Under the pieces are notes generated by a model. It was not told the origin of the DNA. It made no database searches and saw only the letters and a program-made list of their open reading frames with translations. The position numbers and the translations under genes were made by a program. Positions 40,650 to 51,400 of a stretch of DNA of 64,000 nt are shown piece after piece (positions within the stretch are counted from its first letter, which is position 1; each line of letters begins with the position of its first letter). The stretch is from Procambarus clarkii. Its lineage: Eukaryota; Arthropoda; Malacostraca; Decapoda; Cambaridae. The stretch covers positions 7,909,235-7,973,234 of the forward strand of contig NC_091233.1 in NCBI RefSeq assembly GCF_040958095.1, in the 5' to 3' direction.

Positions 40650-43600
40650 TACATGTAGGTGGTTATCATATTTCCCCTTACTCCTCTGTTTTCCAGGGAT
40701 GTGAGGTTCAGCTCCTTTAGCCTTTCCTCGTATCTCATACCTCTCAGTTCCGGGACGAGTCTGGTGGCACACCGCTGAATCTTCTCTAACTTTGTCTTGT
40801 GTTTAACTAGGTATGGACTCCAAGCTGGAGCTGCATATTCCAGGATTGGTCTGACATAAGTGGTACAGGGTCCTGAACGATGCCTTACACAAGTTTCTAA
40901 AGGCAGTTCTTATGTTTGCCAACCTAGCATATGCCGCTGATGATATCCTTTTGATGAAGGCCTCTGGGGAGAGATTCGGTGTGATATCAACCCCCAAATC
41001 TTTCTCTCTATTTAAATCTTGCAGGATATCTCCTCCCAGATGGTACATTGTGTTCAGTCTTCCGCTCCCTTCGCCTAATTAGATTACTTTACACTTTCCT
41101 GAGTTGAACTTTAGTAGCCATTTTCTAGACCATTCTATCAGTTTGTCCAGGTCATCCTGTAGTCTCTGTCTATCTTCACCTGTCTTGACCTTTCTCATAA
41201 TTTTTGCATCATCAGCAAACATTGAGAGGAATGAATCTATACCCTCTGGAAGATCGTTTACATGTATTAGAAACAGGATTGGTCCAAGTTCAGAGCCCTG
41301 TGGGATTCCGCTGGTGACATCTCGCCACTCTGATGTCTTCCCCTTCACAGTTACTCGCTGTTTCCTGTTGCCTAGATGCTCCCTTATCCACTGGAGCACC
41401 TTACCTTTTACTCCTGCCTGTTGCTTCAACTTTTGCAACAGCCTTTCATAGGGTACTGTGTCAAGGGCTTCCTCTCAGTCCAAGGAAATGCAGTCTGCCC
41501 ACCCTTCTCTTTCTTGCCTAATCTGTGTTGCTTGGTCAAAGAATTTTATTAAACCTGTGAGGCACGAATTACTATCCCTGAACCCATGCTGGTCGTGTGT
41601 TACAAAGCCATTTCCCCCCAGATGCTCTATGAGCATTTTCCTCACGATCTTCTCCATCATCGTACATGGTATACAAGTTAAGGAAACTGGCCTGTAATTT
41701 ATTGCCTCTTGCCTGTCACTCTTTTTGTGTACTGGAACTACATTAGCTGTTTTCCAGCTTTCCGGTAGGTCTCCTGTTTCCAGTGACCTGTTATACACTA
41801 TAGAGAGTGGAACGCTTAGTGCTTCTGCACCTTCTTTTTGTATCCACGGGGAGATTCTGTCAGGCCCAACAGCCTTTGTCACATTTAGCTCCAACAGATT
41901 CCTTTTGACCTCATCACTGTTGAGGTCAAAAGGAATTGGTTTGGTTTGCCTCCTCCAAATTTAGTGCAAGGGTTCTTTGTTCTTTTGTAAAGACCTCATG
42001 GAATATCTTGTTGAGTTCTTCACATACCTCCTTATCATTCTCTGTGTATCTATTTTTTCCCTATTCTCAGGTTCATCACTTGCTCCTTCACCACGGTTTT
42101 CCTACTGAGGTGGCTGTGGAACAGCTTTGGTTGGGTCTTAGCTTTACTCGCAATGTCATTTTCATACTGTCTCTCTGCTTCTCTCCTCACTCTGAGGTAC
42201 TCATTTCGTGCCCTCTGGTATCTCTCCCTTCTCTCTGGTGTTCTGTTATTCCTGTAGTTTCTCCATGTTCTTTTACTCAATTGCTTTGCTTCTTTACATT
42301 CCTAGTTGAACCATGGATTCTTCTGTTGCTTTTCGTTTTACTCATTTTGGAACAGGATAAATCTGTATGCAGCTTCCTGGCACTTCTGGGTGACATAGTC
42401 CATCATATCCTGTACAGTCGTCTCTCTGAGTTCTGCTTCCAATTGTATTACCCTTGGGAAGTCCCTCATCTCATCATATTTTCCTCTTCGGTAATTTAGT
42501 CTTTTCCCTTCCGATCCCATCCTTGGATAGGTTATCCCTATCTCCATCAGATACTCATATGTCATTACACTGTGGTAACTCATTCCTATGGGGGGCTTCA
42601 AATTTGACTTCCCTTATATCTGACTCATTCAAGGGGAATATCAGGTCTAGTCTTGCTGGTTCGTCATTGGCTCTCATTCTTGTGGGTCCCTTGACATGTT
42701 ACCTGGTTACCTGGTTGATGGGGTTCTGGGAGTTCTTCTACTCCCCAAGCCCGGACCGAGGCCAGACTTGACTTGTGAGAGTTTGGTCCACCAGGCTGTT
42801 GCTTGGAGCAGCCCACAGGCCCACATACCCACCACAGCCCGGTTGGTCCGGCACTCCTTGAAGGAAACAATCTAGTTTCCTCTTGAAGATGGCCACGGTT
42901 GTTCCTGCAATATTTCTGATGCTTGCTGGTAGGACGTTGAACAACCGTGGACCTCTGATGTTCATACAGTGTTCTCTGATTGTGCCCATGGCACCTCTGC
43001 TCTTCACTGGTTCTGTTCTGCATTTTCTTCCATGTCGTTCACTCCAGTACGTTGTTATTTTACTGTGCAGATTTGGGACCTGTCCCTCCAGTATTTTCCA
43101 TGTGTGTATTATTTGGTATCTCTTTCGTCTCAGAAAGAATGTTGACTCAGAAAGTTCCTTGTTGCCTCTTCCAAGAGTTTAGCTCTCCGTGTATCTGCAC
43201 CTCCATGTGGGTCCCCACTCTCCCAGTCTATCTTTCTATGGTTGAAATCGCTCATGATTAAGAGTCTAGAGTTATTCTTGTGGGCAATTGAAGCTGCTCT
43301 CTCTAGTATATTATTGGTAGCCATGTTGTTCCTATCAAACTCCTGTCTGGGTCTTCTGTCATTTAGTGGAGGGATGTAAATGACTGCCACTATTATCTTA
43401 GGTCCACTCATTGTCATAGTTCCTGTTAAGTAATCTATGAATCCGTCACAGCTCTGAATTTCTATCTAATCAAAACTACAGTCCTTCCTTATCAGCAGGG
43501 CAACTCCTCCATCTCTTCTCCCTTCCCTCTCTTTCCTTACTGTTTAGTAGTCCTTTGGAAACACAGAATCTGTTATGACTCCTGACAATTTTGTTTCCGT

Positions 43601-44145
43601 AAGTCCTATTACATCTGGGTTTTCTTCTAGCATCCATTCCGCCAGTTCACTTGCTTTATTGGTAATCCCATCGATGTTTGAGTACATTACCTTGAGGCTC
43701 ACTTTCCTATATCCATTTTCACCCTCCCTCCCCACAAGTGTAGGAAGTCGTTCCATGGGCATTGTTATTTGGGTATTCCTATATTCCTCCTCCAGTGGGG
43801 TAGTTGCCAGGGGTTCAGGGGGAGGTGTGGTGAGGGACGGAGGACAAAGGTCTTGCCCAGGCCTGCTTGCGACAGGTAGAAGTCCTGGGGGTGGGAGGGC
43901 AGGGATTGTTAGGGGTGAGAGAAGGCCCTCCTGTGATGTAGTTAACAGGGGTTTGGGTAGGATGGAGGGCTTAGGTCTTACCTGGGCCTGTATGGGGCAG
44001 GAAGAAGACCAGGGGATGGGAAGGCAGGGGATACTCAGGGTAAGGGGAGAGGGAGGATTTGGGTGATATGGTGGGCATTCTGTAGGGGCAAGGAGGGATT
44101 TGTGCAATGGGTGGGAGGGGGGGCACAAATGGGGTGGTGGGTTGG
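40650..44145 (-). mobile_element. CR1-like LINE copy with nested insert
   Basis: Minus-strand ORF2. The leader and endonuclease at 44158-43544 are rich in Pro (VSLKVMYSNIDGITNKASEL, VIGLTETKLSGVI). The middle is at 43417-43130 (RLLIMSDFNHRKIDWESGDP; GDFN is changed to SDFN). After a CR1-like insert (42701-43138) the rest is at 42601-42050. RT is at 41894-41079 ([92 protein letters not shown]), and part of the C-terminal domain is at 41048-40700. The final C-terminal part and 3' UTR are missing at the junction near 40650. Confidence 0.88.
42701..43138 (-). mobile_element. CR1-like element inserted in a LINE, 5-bp TSD
   Basis: A 438-bp insert flanked by ATGTT at 42696-42700 and 43139-43143. 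Removing it restores ACATGTTGACTCAGAAAG, as in the other LINE copies. On its minus strand it encodes RLFNVLPASIRNIAG, FKRKLDCFLQGV and DQPGCGGYVGLWA, homologous to 6785-7205. It ends in two copies of AACCAGGT, a short 3' tandem repeat of the CR1 type. Same orientation as the host LINE. Confidence 0.88.
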
Positions 44146-44211
44146 GGTGTGTACTCACCTAGTTGTACTCACTTAGTTGTGCTTGCGGGGGTTGAGCTTT
44201 GGCTCTTTGGT
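44146..44211 (-). mobile_element. LINE 3' tail remnant
   Basis: On the minus strand ACCAAAGAGCCAAAGCTCAA, CCCCCGCAAGCACAACTAAG and AGGTGAGTAC at 44160-44151 form only the last ~65 bp of the LINE tail. The LINE copy ending at 44145 starts right after it on the same strand. Its inner end joins a plus-strand LINE piece. Confidence 0.8.
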
Positions 44212-44640
44212 CACCAGTCTAGTCCCAGAACTGAGAGGAATGAGTTACGAGGAAAGGCTACGGGAGCTAAACCTCACGTCTCAGGAAGACAAAAAAGTAA
44301 GGGGAGACATGATAACCCATTACTAAATTTTCAGGAGAATTGACAGGGTAGACAAAGACATTATTTAGCACGGATGGAACACGGACAAGGGGACACAAGT
44401 GTAAACTTAGTACCCAAATGAACCACAAAGACATTAGAAATGTTTTTTCAGAGTCAGGGTAGTTAACAATGGAATGCATTAAGCAGTGATGTGGCATACT
44501 CCATACAAAGTTTCAAATGTAGACTTGATAGAGCCCAATAGGTTCAAGGATCTGTACACCAGTTAATTGACAGTTGAGAGGTGGGGCGAAAGAGCTTGCT
44601 CAATCCCCACAAGCTCAACAAGGTGGGTACACACCCACAG
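44212..44640 (+). pseudogene. CR1-like LINE C-terminal fragment and tail
   Basis: Starts TSLVPELRGMSYEERLREL, continues LTSQEDKKVRGDMITHY, a stop, then TRGHKCKLSTQMNHKDI and a decayed 3' UTR (ACCAGTTAATTGACAGTTGA, CTCAACAAGGTGGGTAC). It is joined head-on to the minus-strand tail at 44211. Confidence 0.8.
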
Positions 44641-44812
44641 GAAGCAGCCTGTTGCACCTGTCTAACTCAAGGTACCTATTTACTGCTAGTTAAACAGAGG
44701 TTTCAGGGTGAAAGAAACAATGCCCATTTGTTTCTGCCTCCGCAGAGAATCGAACCCGGGCCCCTTAGGACTACGATCCCAAAGTGCTGTCCTAGGGGGC
44801 CTCGCGGCAGTC
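44641..44812 (-). mobile_element. SINE with a third head variant, decayed
   Basis: Minus strand: a head with CGAGGCCCCCTAGGACAGC and GGGTTCGATTCTCTGCGG (box B), different from the two other heads in the window. The common body follows (AGAAACAAATGGGCATTG, AGCAGTAAATAGGTACC), ending TTCCTGTGGGTGTGTACCC. It follows the tail of the minus-strand LINE at 44813. Confidence 0.75.
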
Positions 44813-47361
44813 GAGGAGGGTACTCACCTAGTTGTGGTTGCGGGGGTTGAGCTTTGGCTCTTTGGTCCCGCCTCTCAACCATTAGCCAACTGATGTACAG
44901 ATTCCTGAGCCTACTGGGCTCTGTCACATCTACATTTGAATCTGTGTATGGAGTCAGCTTCCACCACATCACTTCCTAGTATCTTCCATTTATTAACTTC
45001 TCTGACACTGAAAACGCTCTTTCTAATGTCTCTCTGGCTCATCTGGGTACTCAGCTTCCACCTGTGTCCCCTGTTCGTGTACCATCCATGTTAAATAATC
45101 TATCATTGTCTACCCTACCCCTGAGAAATTTGAATGTGGTAATCATGTCTCCCTTAGCTCTTCTGTCTTCCAGCGACATGAGGTGAAGTTCACGTAGTCT
45201 GTCCTCATAACTCATGCCTCTTAGTTCTGGGACTAGCTTAGTGGCATACCTCTGAACTTTTTCCAGTTTGGTCTTGTGCTTGACTAGATACGGGCTCCAT
45301 GCTGGGGTTGCATACTCCAGGATTGGCCTTACATATGTGGTATACAAGGTTCTGAAGGATGGATTCCTTACACTGGTTTCTGAAAGCAGTTCTGATGTTA
45401 GCCAGCCTCGCATAGGCCGCTAATGTTATTCTTGAGATGTGGGCTTCGGGAGACAGGTTTGGCGTGATATCAACTCCCAGATCTTTCTCTCTGTCCGTTT
45501 CGTGAAGGACTTCATCTCCCATTCGGTATCCAGTGACTGGCCTCCTAGTTCCTCCTCCTAGTTTCATTACTTTACATTTACTTGGGTTGAACTTAGTAGC
45601 CATTTGTCGGACCATTCTTTTAGTTTGTCTAAGTCATCTTGTATCCTCATACTATCCTCCTCTGTTTTGATCCTCCTCATAATTTTTGCATCATCAGCAA
45701 ACATCGAGAGGAACGAGTCAAATCCTTCTGGGATCTCATTTACATATATCAGAAACAGTATAAGTCAAAGGACTGATCCCTGTGGAACTCCACTGGTGAC
45801 TTTCCTCCACTCCGAAACCTCACCCCTCACAGTGATTCGCTGTATCTTGTTGCTTAGGTACTCTCTTATCCAGTAGAGTACCTTCCCTTTCACTTCTGCC
45901 TGCATCTCCAGTTTGTGCACTAGTCTCTTATGTGGTACTGTGTCCAGAAATATGCAGTCTACCCAGCCCTCTCTCTCTTGCCTGATTTTTGTTCCCTGGT
46001 CATAGAACTCAATTAATCCTGTTAGGCATGATTTGCGATCTCTGAACCCATGCTGATGTTGTGTTACAAAGTTCTTCCGCTCCAGATGTTCCACTAGCTT
46101 TTTTCGCACAATCATTTCTGTCATCTTGCATGGAATGCAAGTTAGGGACACTGGCCTGTAGTTCAGTGCCTTCTGCCTATCACCCTTCATGTATATTGGG
46201 ACTACATTGGCTGTCTTCCAAATTTTTGGCAGTTCACCTGTTACCAGTGACTTATTGTACACTCTAGAGAGTGGTAGGCACAGAGCTTCTACTCCATCCT
46301 TTAGAATCCATTGTGAGATTCCATCCGGGTCTATAGCCATTGTCACGTCCAAATCGAGCAGAGGCTTCCTCACCTCCCCACTGGTAATCACAAACTCCTC
46401 TAGTGGTGACTGGTTTGATGTTCCCTCCCTTATCTCTGGGACTTCTCCTTGCTCTGAGGTGAAGACTTCCTGGAATTTCTTATTGAGTTTCTCGCACACT
46501 TCCTTGTCCTTTGTAGTGAATCTTTCTGCCCCTATCCTCAGTTTCATTTCCTGTGCCTTCACTGTTGTTTTCCGCCTGAAGTTCCTATGCAGCAGTTAGG
46601 GTTGAGTCTTTGCCTTGCTCGCTATGTCATTTTCATATTGCCTCTCTACCTCTCTTCTCACCCTGACGTATTCACTCCTGGCGCTCTGGTATCTTTCTCT
46701 GCTCTTTATAGTGTTCTGTTGTTTCTATAGTTTCTCCACGCCCTTTTACTTAGTTGCTTTGCTAGCTTACAACTCTGATTAAACCATGAGTTTCTCAACT
46801 CCATTTCATTTTTTTCCCATTCGACTGGGATGAACATGTCTGCTGCCTCCTTACACTTCTGTGTGATGTAGTCCATCATGTCTTGAACCGTCTTTCCTCT
46901 GAGCTCTGTTTCCCAAGCTATTTAAGTTGAGAATTTTCTCATCTCCTCATAGTTTGCCTTCCGGAATGCCGGCCTCTTGCTTTCTGGGCCTTTCCTTGAG
47001 TACATTAATCCTTTTTCGACCAGATACTCAAACAGCAGTACACTGTGATCACTCATACCCACGGGGGCTTCAAGACCGATTTCCCTTATGTCTGAATCGT
47101 TCAGAGTGAATACTAGGTCGAGTCTTGCTGGTTCGTCATTGCCTCTCATTCTCGTGGGACTCTTGACATGCTGACTTAAAAAGTTTCTAGTTGTCATCTC
47201 CAGCAGTTTCGCTCTCCATGTTTCCTTACGTCCATGTGGTTCCCTGTTTTCCCAGTCTATCCTTCCATGATTAAAGTCCACCTTATGAGCAGATGGGATC
47301 GATTTCTACAGGCAGCAGCGGCTGCTCTCTCAATATTAACTGCCATGTTGTTTCTGTTATA
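44813..47361 (-). pseudogene. CR1-like LINE copy, ORF2 from mid-endonuclease
   Basis: Minus strand, starting near 47361 in the endonuclease (YNRNNMAVN, RIDWENREPHGR, SQHVKSPTRMRGNDEPARL, GMSDHSVLLFEYLVEKG). The RT frame 46562-45765 has AIDPDGISQWILKDGVEAL, NYRPVSLTCIPCKMTEMI, GFRDRKSCLTGLIEFYDQ and [10 protein letters not shown] deletion removes DCQKAF-like codons ([12 protein letters not shown]). The C-terminal domain is at 45615-45051. The tail ends AGGTGAGTAC at 44829-44820. The 5' end follows a decayed AC-rich run at about 47395-47450, which in turn follows the tail of an older LINE at 47490. Confidence 0.87.
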
Positions 47362-47489
47362 CTGTGCTTTTATGTATGTGCTTTTGTGAGCATGTTCTTG
47401 TGTGTGTGTATGTGTGTTTTTGTGTGAATATGTGTGTTTGTTTTGAGTGTATGGGCGTTTTTTTATCTTGTTTGTTTGCATTAGTTTCT

Positions 47490-48270
47490 TAGCTGGGTAA
47501 ATACTTTGGTTGTTTGGTCCAACGTTTTTATTGTCAATCAACTGGTGTACAGGTTCCTGAGATGTTTAGTTCCATTATATCTACACAAAAAACTGTATCG
47601 AGTCAGCCTTCACTCTCCACCGCCTGTCTTATGACGGTCTAAACCCAGCTCACGTTCCTTTTGGTGAGCGACCAATGCAACGCTTGATGAATTATTACAT
47701 ATTTGTTAATTTTTCTGACACTGAAAAGATTATTTATAATGCATCATTCCTAATGGCCCCTTCTAGCGAACTCAATCCCAGCTGTGCCTGGCAATGTTAT
47801 AGTATTACCAATGCTTTGTCTGGTCTCGTCTTCTGTTTATTCCTCTCAGAATTAAACATGGTTAACATGTCTCTCCTAATTCTTGAGTTTTGTTCTGCTG
47901 TGAAGTTTAATTCCATTAGTCATTTCTCATAACTCCTATCTCATAGTTCTGGGAGTTGTTTGGTGGTGTATCTATAAACCGTTTCCAATTTCATCTAGCA
48001 GTTGGCAAAATAAGAACTGTACGCTCAAGCCGCATATTCCTGGATTTGTCTGACTTATGTGATGTACAAGTTTCTGATTGAGTCCTTTTACAAATTTCGA
48101 AAGACAGTTTTTTAAGTTGGCCGACCAAGCATACGACACTAATGATGCAACTGTTTGATGAGGGCTTCAGACGACAACTTTGATTTGATATTAACTTGCA
48201 GGTCTTGCTCTCTACTTGATTCTTGAAGGATTTCCTCTCCCATTTGATACCTATTGTTCAAACTCCTGTT
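47490..48270 (-). pseudogene. Old, highly diverged CR1-like LINE 3' part
   Basis: Minus strand with many stops. Order-preserving matches to the LINE C-terminal domain remain: a QMGEEILQESS-like stretch near 48235, a decayed IRPEYAA site near 48030, EPKLLELNF-like remnants near 47900, and ACCTGTACACCAGTTGATTG near 47530-47550. Divergence is far greater than in neighbouring copies, so this is an older insertion. A 28S-like scrap lies inside it. Confidence 0.65.
47623..47692 (-). rRNA. 28S rRNA-like fragment (pseudogene)
   Basis: On the minus strand it reads AATTCATCAAGCGTTGCATT, then GGAACGTGAGCTGGGTTTAG and ACCGTCATAAGACAGG. This corresponds to the conserved domain VI stretch of eukaryotic 28S rRNA (AAGCGTTGGATTG, GGGAACGTGAGCTGGG, TTTAGACCGTCGTGAGACAG), recognised from memory. 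About 70 bases, with several differences in the middle. It interrupts a LINE relic where the other copies read straight through. Confidence 0.72.
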
Positions 48271-48369
48271 TTAAAACATTATTTATTATATGAGGATTTT
48301 TTCTTTATATAATAATTAGTTTTACCTGCTTCCAGTTGTTGAAGAATCGTCATTCAAGCGACGTAGATC

Positions 48370-48424
48370 ATGGCGCCCCCAACGTTGATCTGGAAAGTTA
48401 TTATATTGGCAGCTGCTTGTACAG
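48370..48424 (+). CDS. Lectin gene exon 1, signal peptide
   Basis: ATG in the context GTAGATCATGGCG, 18 codons plus one base. Hydrophobic core LIWKVIILAAAC; donor ACAG|GTAATA at 48425. The first base of a Gly codon is left for exon 2. The start rests on the signal peptide and phase fit only. Confidence 0.68.
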
Positions 48425-51400
48425 GTAATATACAAATATGAACAGAAATTGTTTCCAGATATAAGTCATTAATGAGATTGATCAAGTTTTTTGTGACTCA
48501 AAGACAATGATTAAATACATTTTTTAGATCAATTTAGTTGTAGAGAAGACTGACTCATGGGATTTATATATTTATTTATCTATTTATTTACAATTAATTT
48601 ATTAATTTATTAAATTTTTAATGTATTTATAAATTATTATTAATTTATTAAATTTCTAATTTATTTAGAATTAATTAATAATTTGTTTATACTTAATTTA
48701 TAATTTATTTATAATTAATTTATAATTAATTTGTAATTAATTTATATTAATTTATTTCTTAAGTTAATTTATATTCATTTTTTCTTAATTAATTAATATA
48801 TTTCGCTAGTGTACTTTATGATTTTAAAGTGTACTGTATGTTTAATTTTCCCCTAAGGAGTTTCCTACACAAGCTGTGGGTTATTAATTATATAGTGTAT
48901 CATTCATAATTAATCAATTGGTAGACATTCACTACAATGTTACTGGATATGGCCTGGTCAACCAGACTTGGACACGAAGCTTCACAGAAAACTGATTTTC
49001 CTCGTGTGTCAATCCAGGGTGATCACATGTCATGTGTTGTACCAGGTAGTTGTTGCTAATTCTTCTTCCCCTTCAATTTCACCTGTCAAAAGGGCACATA
49101 GTAATAAGCGTAACCAATATATGATGGTTATATCAGGGAAAATTAGTACAATGATTAATTAATAATATTTACCCTCTCGTGTGGCTCGCCTCTTGTCCTC
49201 ACCGGCCTCCCTTATCATCGCGCTGGTTGAGATTGACCCCAGAGCTCAAAGCTTATCTCTCGCCTTGCTGGCGTCCTCTCTCTTCTCACACTTGGACCTT
49301 CAAGCTGTGTACTTCCTGGCTCTCATTTGCTATGGCGCAATTGCATAACTCCCCTGTATCTACTTTCTACCTGGACATACGTCGGCCTCCATATGATACA
49401 AGTATTCCTGAATATGGGGGCATCCTGGAGACACCCGGCATGACAGTTTCCATCCAGGGATAACACAATTAGGGCTTGTGCACGACTTAGCAACACTGTG
49501 CACTGCATTGGGCCATTCAAGTCAGCTGTGGGACAATCTTGAGAGACCATACTCTCACATCACCCCCAACCAAAAGCGAGCTCCACAGAGTTCTAACCTC
49601 AGACCGCTGACTCACTTGCACGTGGTGCGGCTGGGTCGAGCGGATTCCGTTTTCTATACTGCTAGGTGAGGCGGGTCCTCGTCTAGACTATTCCTTCCTG
49701 TTAAGTGAGAAATTTCTTCTATCAGCGGGTCACCTATTGCTGTATTTTCAGGTCTTGAGTAGGCACTGTGGATGGACGTAGCTCCAGCTCTGGGTTGGCT
49801 CGACGCCTCAAAACCCTCATTGTCACTAATCTCCCTACTGCCTCTCTCCACCTGTGTCATGCTTGACACATCAGAAGCACACTGGGAACCAGTGTCCGTT
49901 GATTCGTTTTTCGTTTTCTTCTCATGTCTTCCACATTCGATGTCTCATTGAGCACCCCTGACCTACTCAACCAGTCAGCACCTACGTTGTTGGCCCCCTT
50001 TATGTAAACCACGAAGGAACAACACCCTGCACATTATTATATGGTTTGCGTTTCTTAGCGTGCCAGTGTGGCTGAACAGTTAGTGATTTACTTGAAACGT
50101 GAAGTGCTTACCATAGAGATACAGGTAGAATTTCCTACCTCCCACAACAGCAGCAAGGAGTTCCTTTTCTACAGTAGAGTAATTCTGTTCAGCATCGCTC
50201 ATTTTACGATTGGAGTACCTAACTGGCCAGATTTCACTGTCGTACTCTTGCATGAGCACAGTGCCAATACCTGTATTTGAGGCATCTGTCTGTAGGATGC
50301 ACTTTCTGGTAGAATCTGGTAGTTTAAGGATGGGTGCTTCAGTTAGCTTTTTCTTGAGCATCGACAATGCTGAGTTCTCCATTTCTGACCAACGTACTCT
50401 AACAGATGTATTCTTTTTAGTTAGGTTAGTTAGTGGAATTGCTATGGACGTGAAATTGGGAATGAAAGTTCTATAGTACCCTGCAAGTCCCAGGAATGAC
50501 TTAACCTGAGTCTTGGTGGCGGCCGGAGCGGCTTCACTGATCATGAAGATCTCGGGCAGAGGCCTGGTGAACCCTCCCCCTATCACGTGACCAAGGTACC
50601 TGACCTCCTTGCACCCCAACTAACACTTAGTGGGTTTTGCAACCATTCCTACTTCTTGTAGTCTTTCGAACACCTACCTTAGCAAGCTCAGATGTTCTTC
50701 CCACGTAGCAGGGTGGATGAGCACATTGTCCACGAACACGTCTACTCCAGTACTACGGCCGGGGCGTTCACCAGTCCAAACGGGAGGACTGTGAACTGGA
50801 AGAGACCTTCGCTTGTCATGGAGGCAGTGCAGCGCTTACAGTTTTCATCTAGTGGAATCTGCCAAAATCCTTTTGTCAGCTCAAGCTTGGAGAAATAGAA
50901 ACTGGAAGCTAACCTCGAGAAGATCTCATTTTGATTGATCATTGGTTCAGCATCAAACTCTATAATAGAGTTCAACTTCCTGAAGTCGAGGCAGATGCGC
51001 ACACCTCCCCCATGGCTTCTTTACTAACACCATCGGGCTTGAGTATGGGGAGGTCGACTTCTCTTTTGCTCCCGCGCTAATCATAAATCCCAGTTCTTCT
51101 CTCACCTTTGGTACAAGGTGATGAGGAACAGGATTTGGTTTTGTGCGTACTGCTTGCTGCTCTAGCAAAGGTATGCGGTAACCCTCTACCTTTGCTACTT
51201 TAGTGACGTCAGAGAGTACCTCCTTGTACTCTGCTACCAGTCAAGTAACCTGGTCGACTTGATCTTCAGACAGCTGATCATCAACCTTAACATCTCGGTG
51301 TGTCTCCTGCTGTTGTTGATTGAAAAGAACCGGTTGACCTACCTTCTCATCGTCAACTATCACTGAAACACCGGCAATCGTTGCTGAGCGCAGTGGGTGG

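Noticed and set aside
49323..49869. 3' LTR or integrase of the gypsy relic
   Set aside because: No integrase motif, no TG...CA boundary and no polypurine tract could be located.
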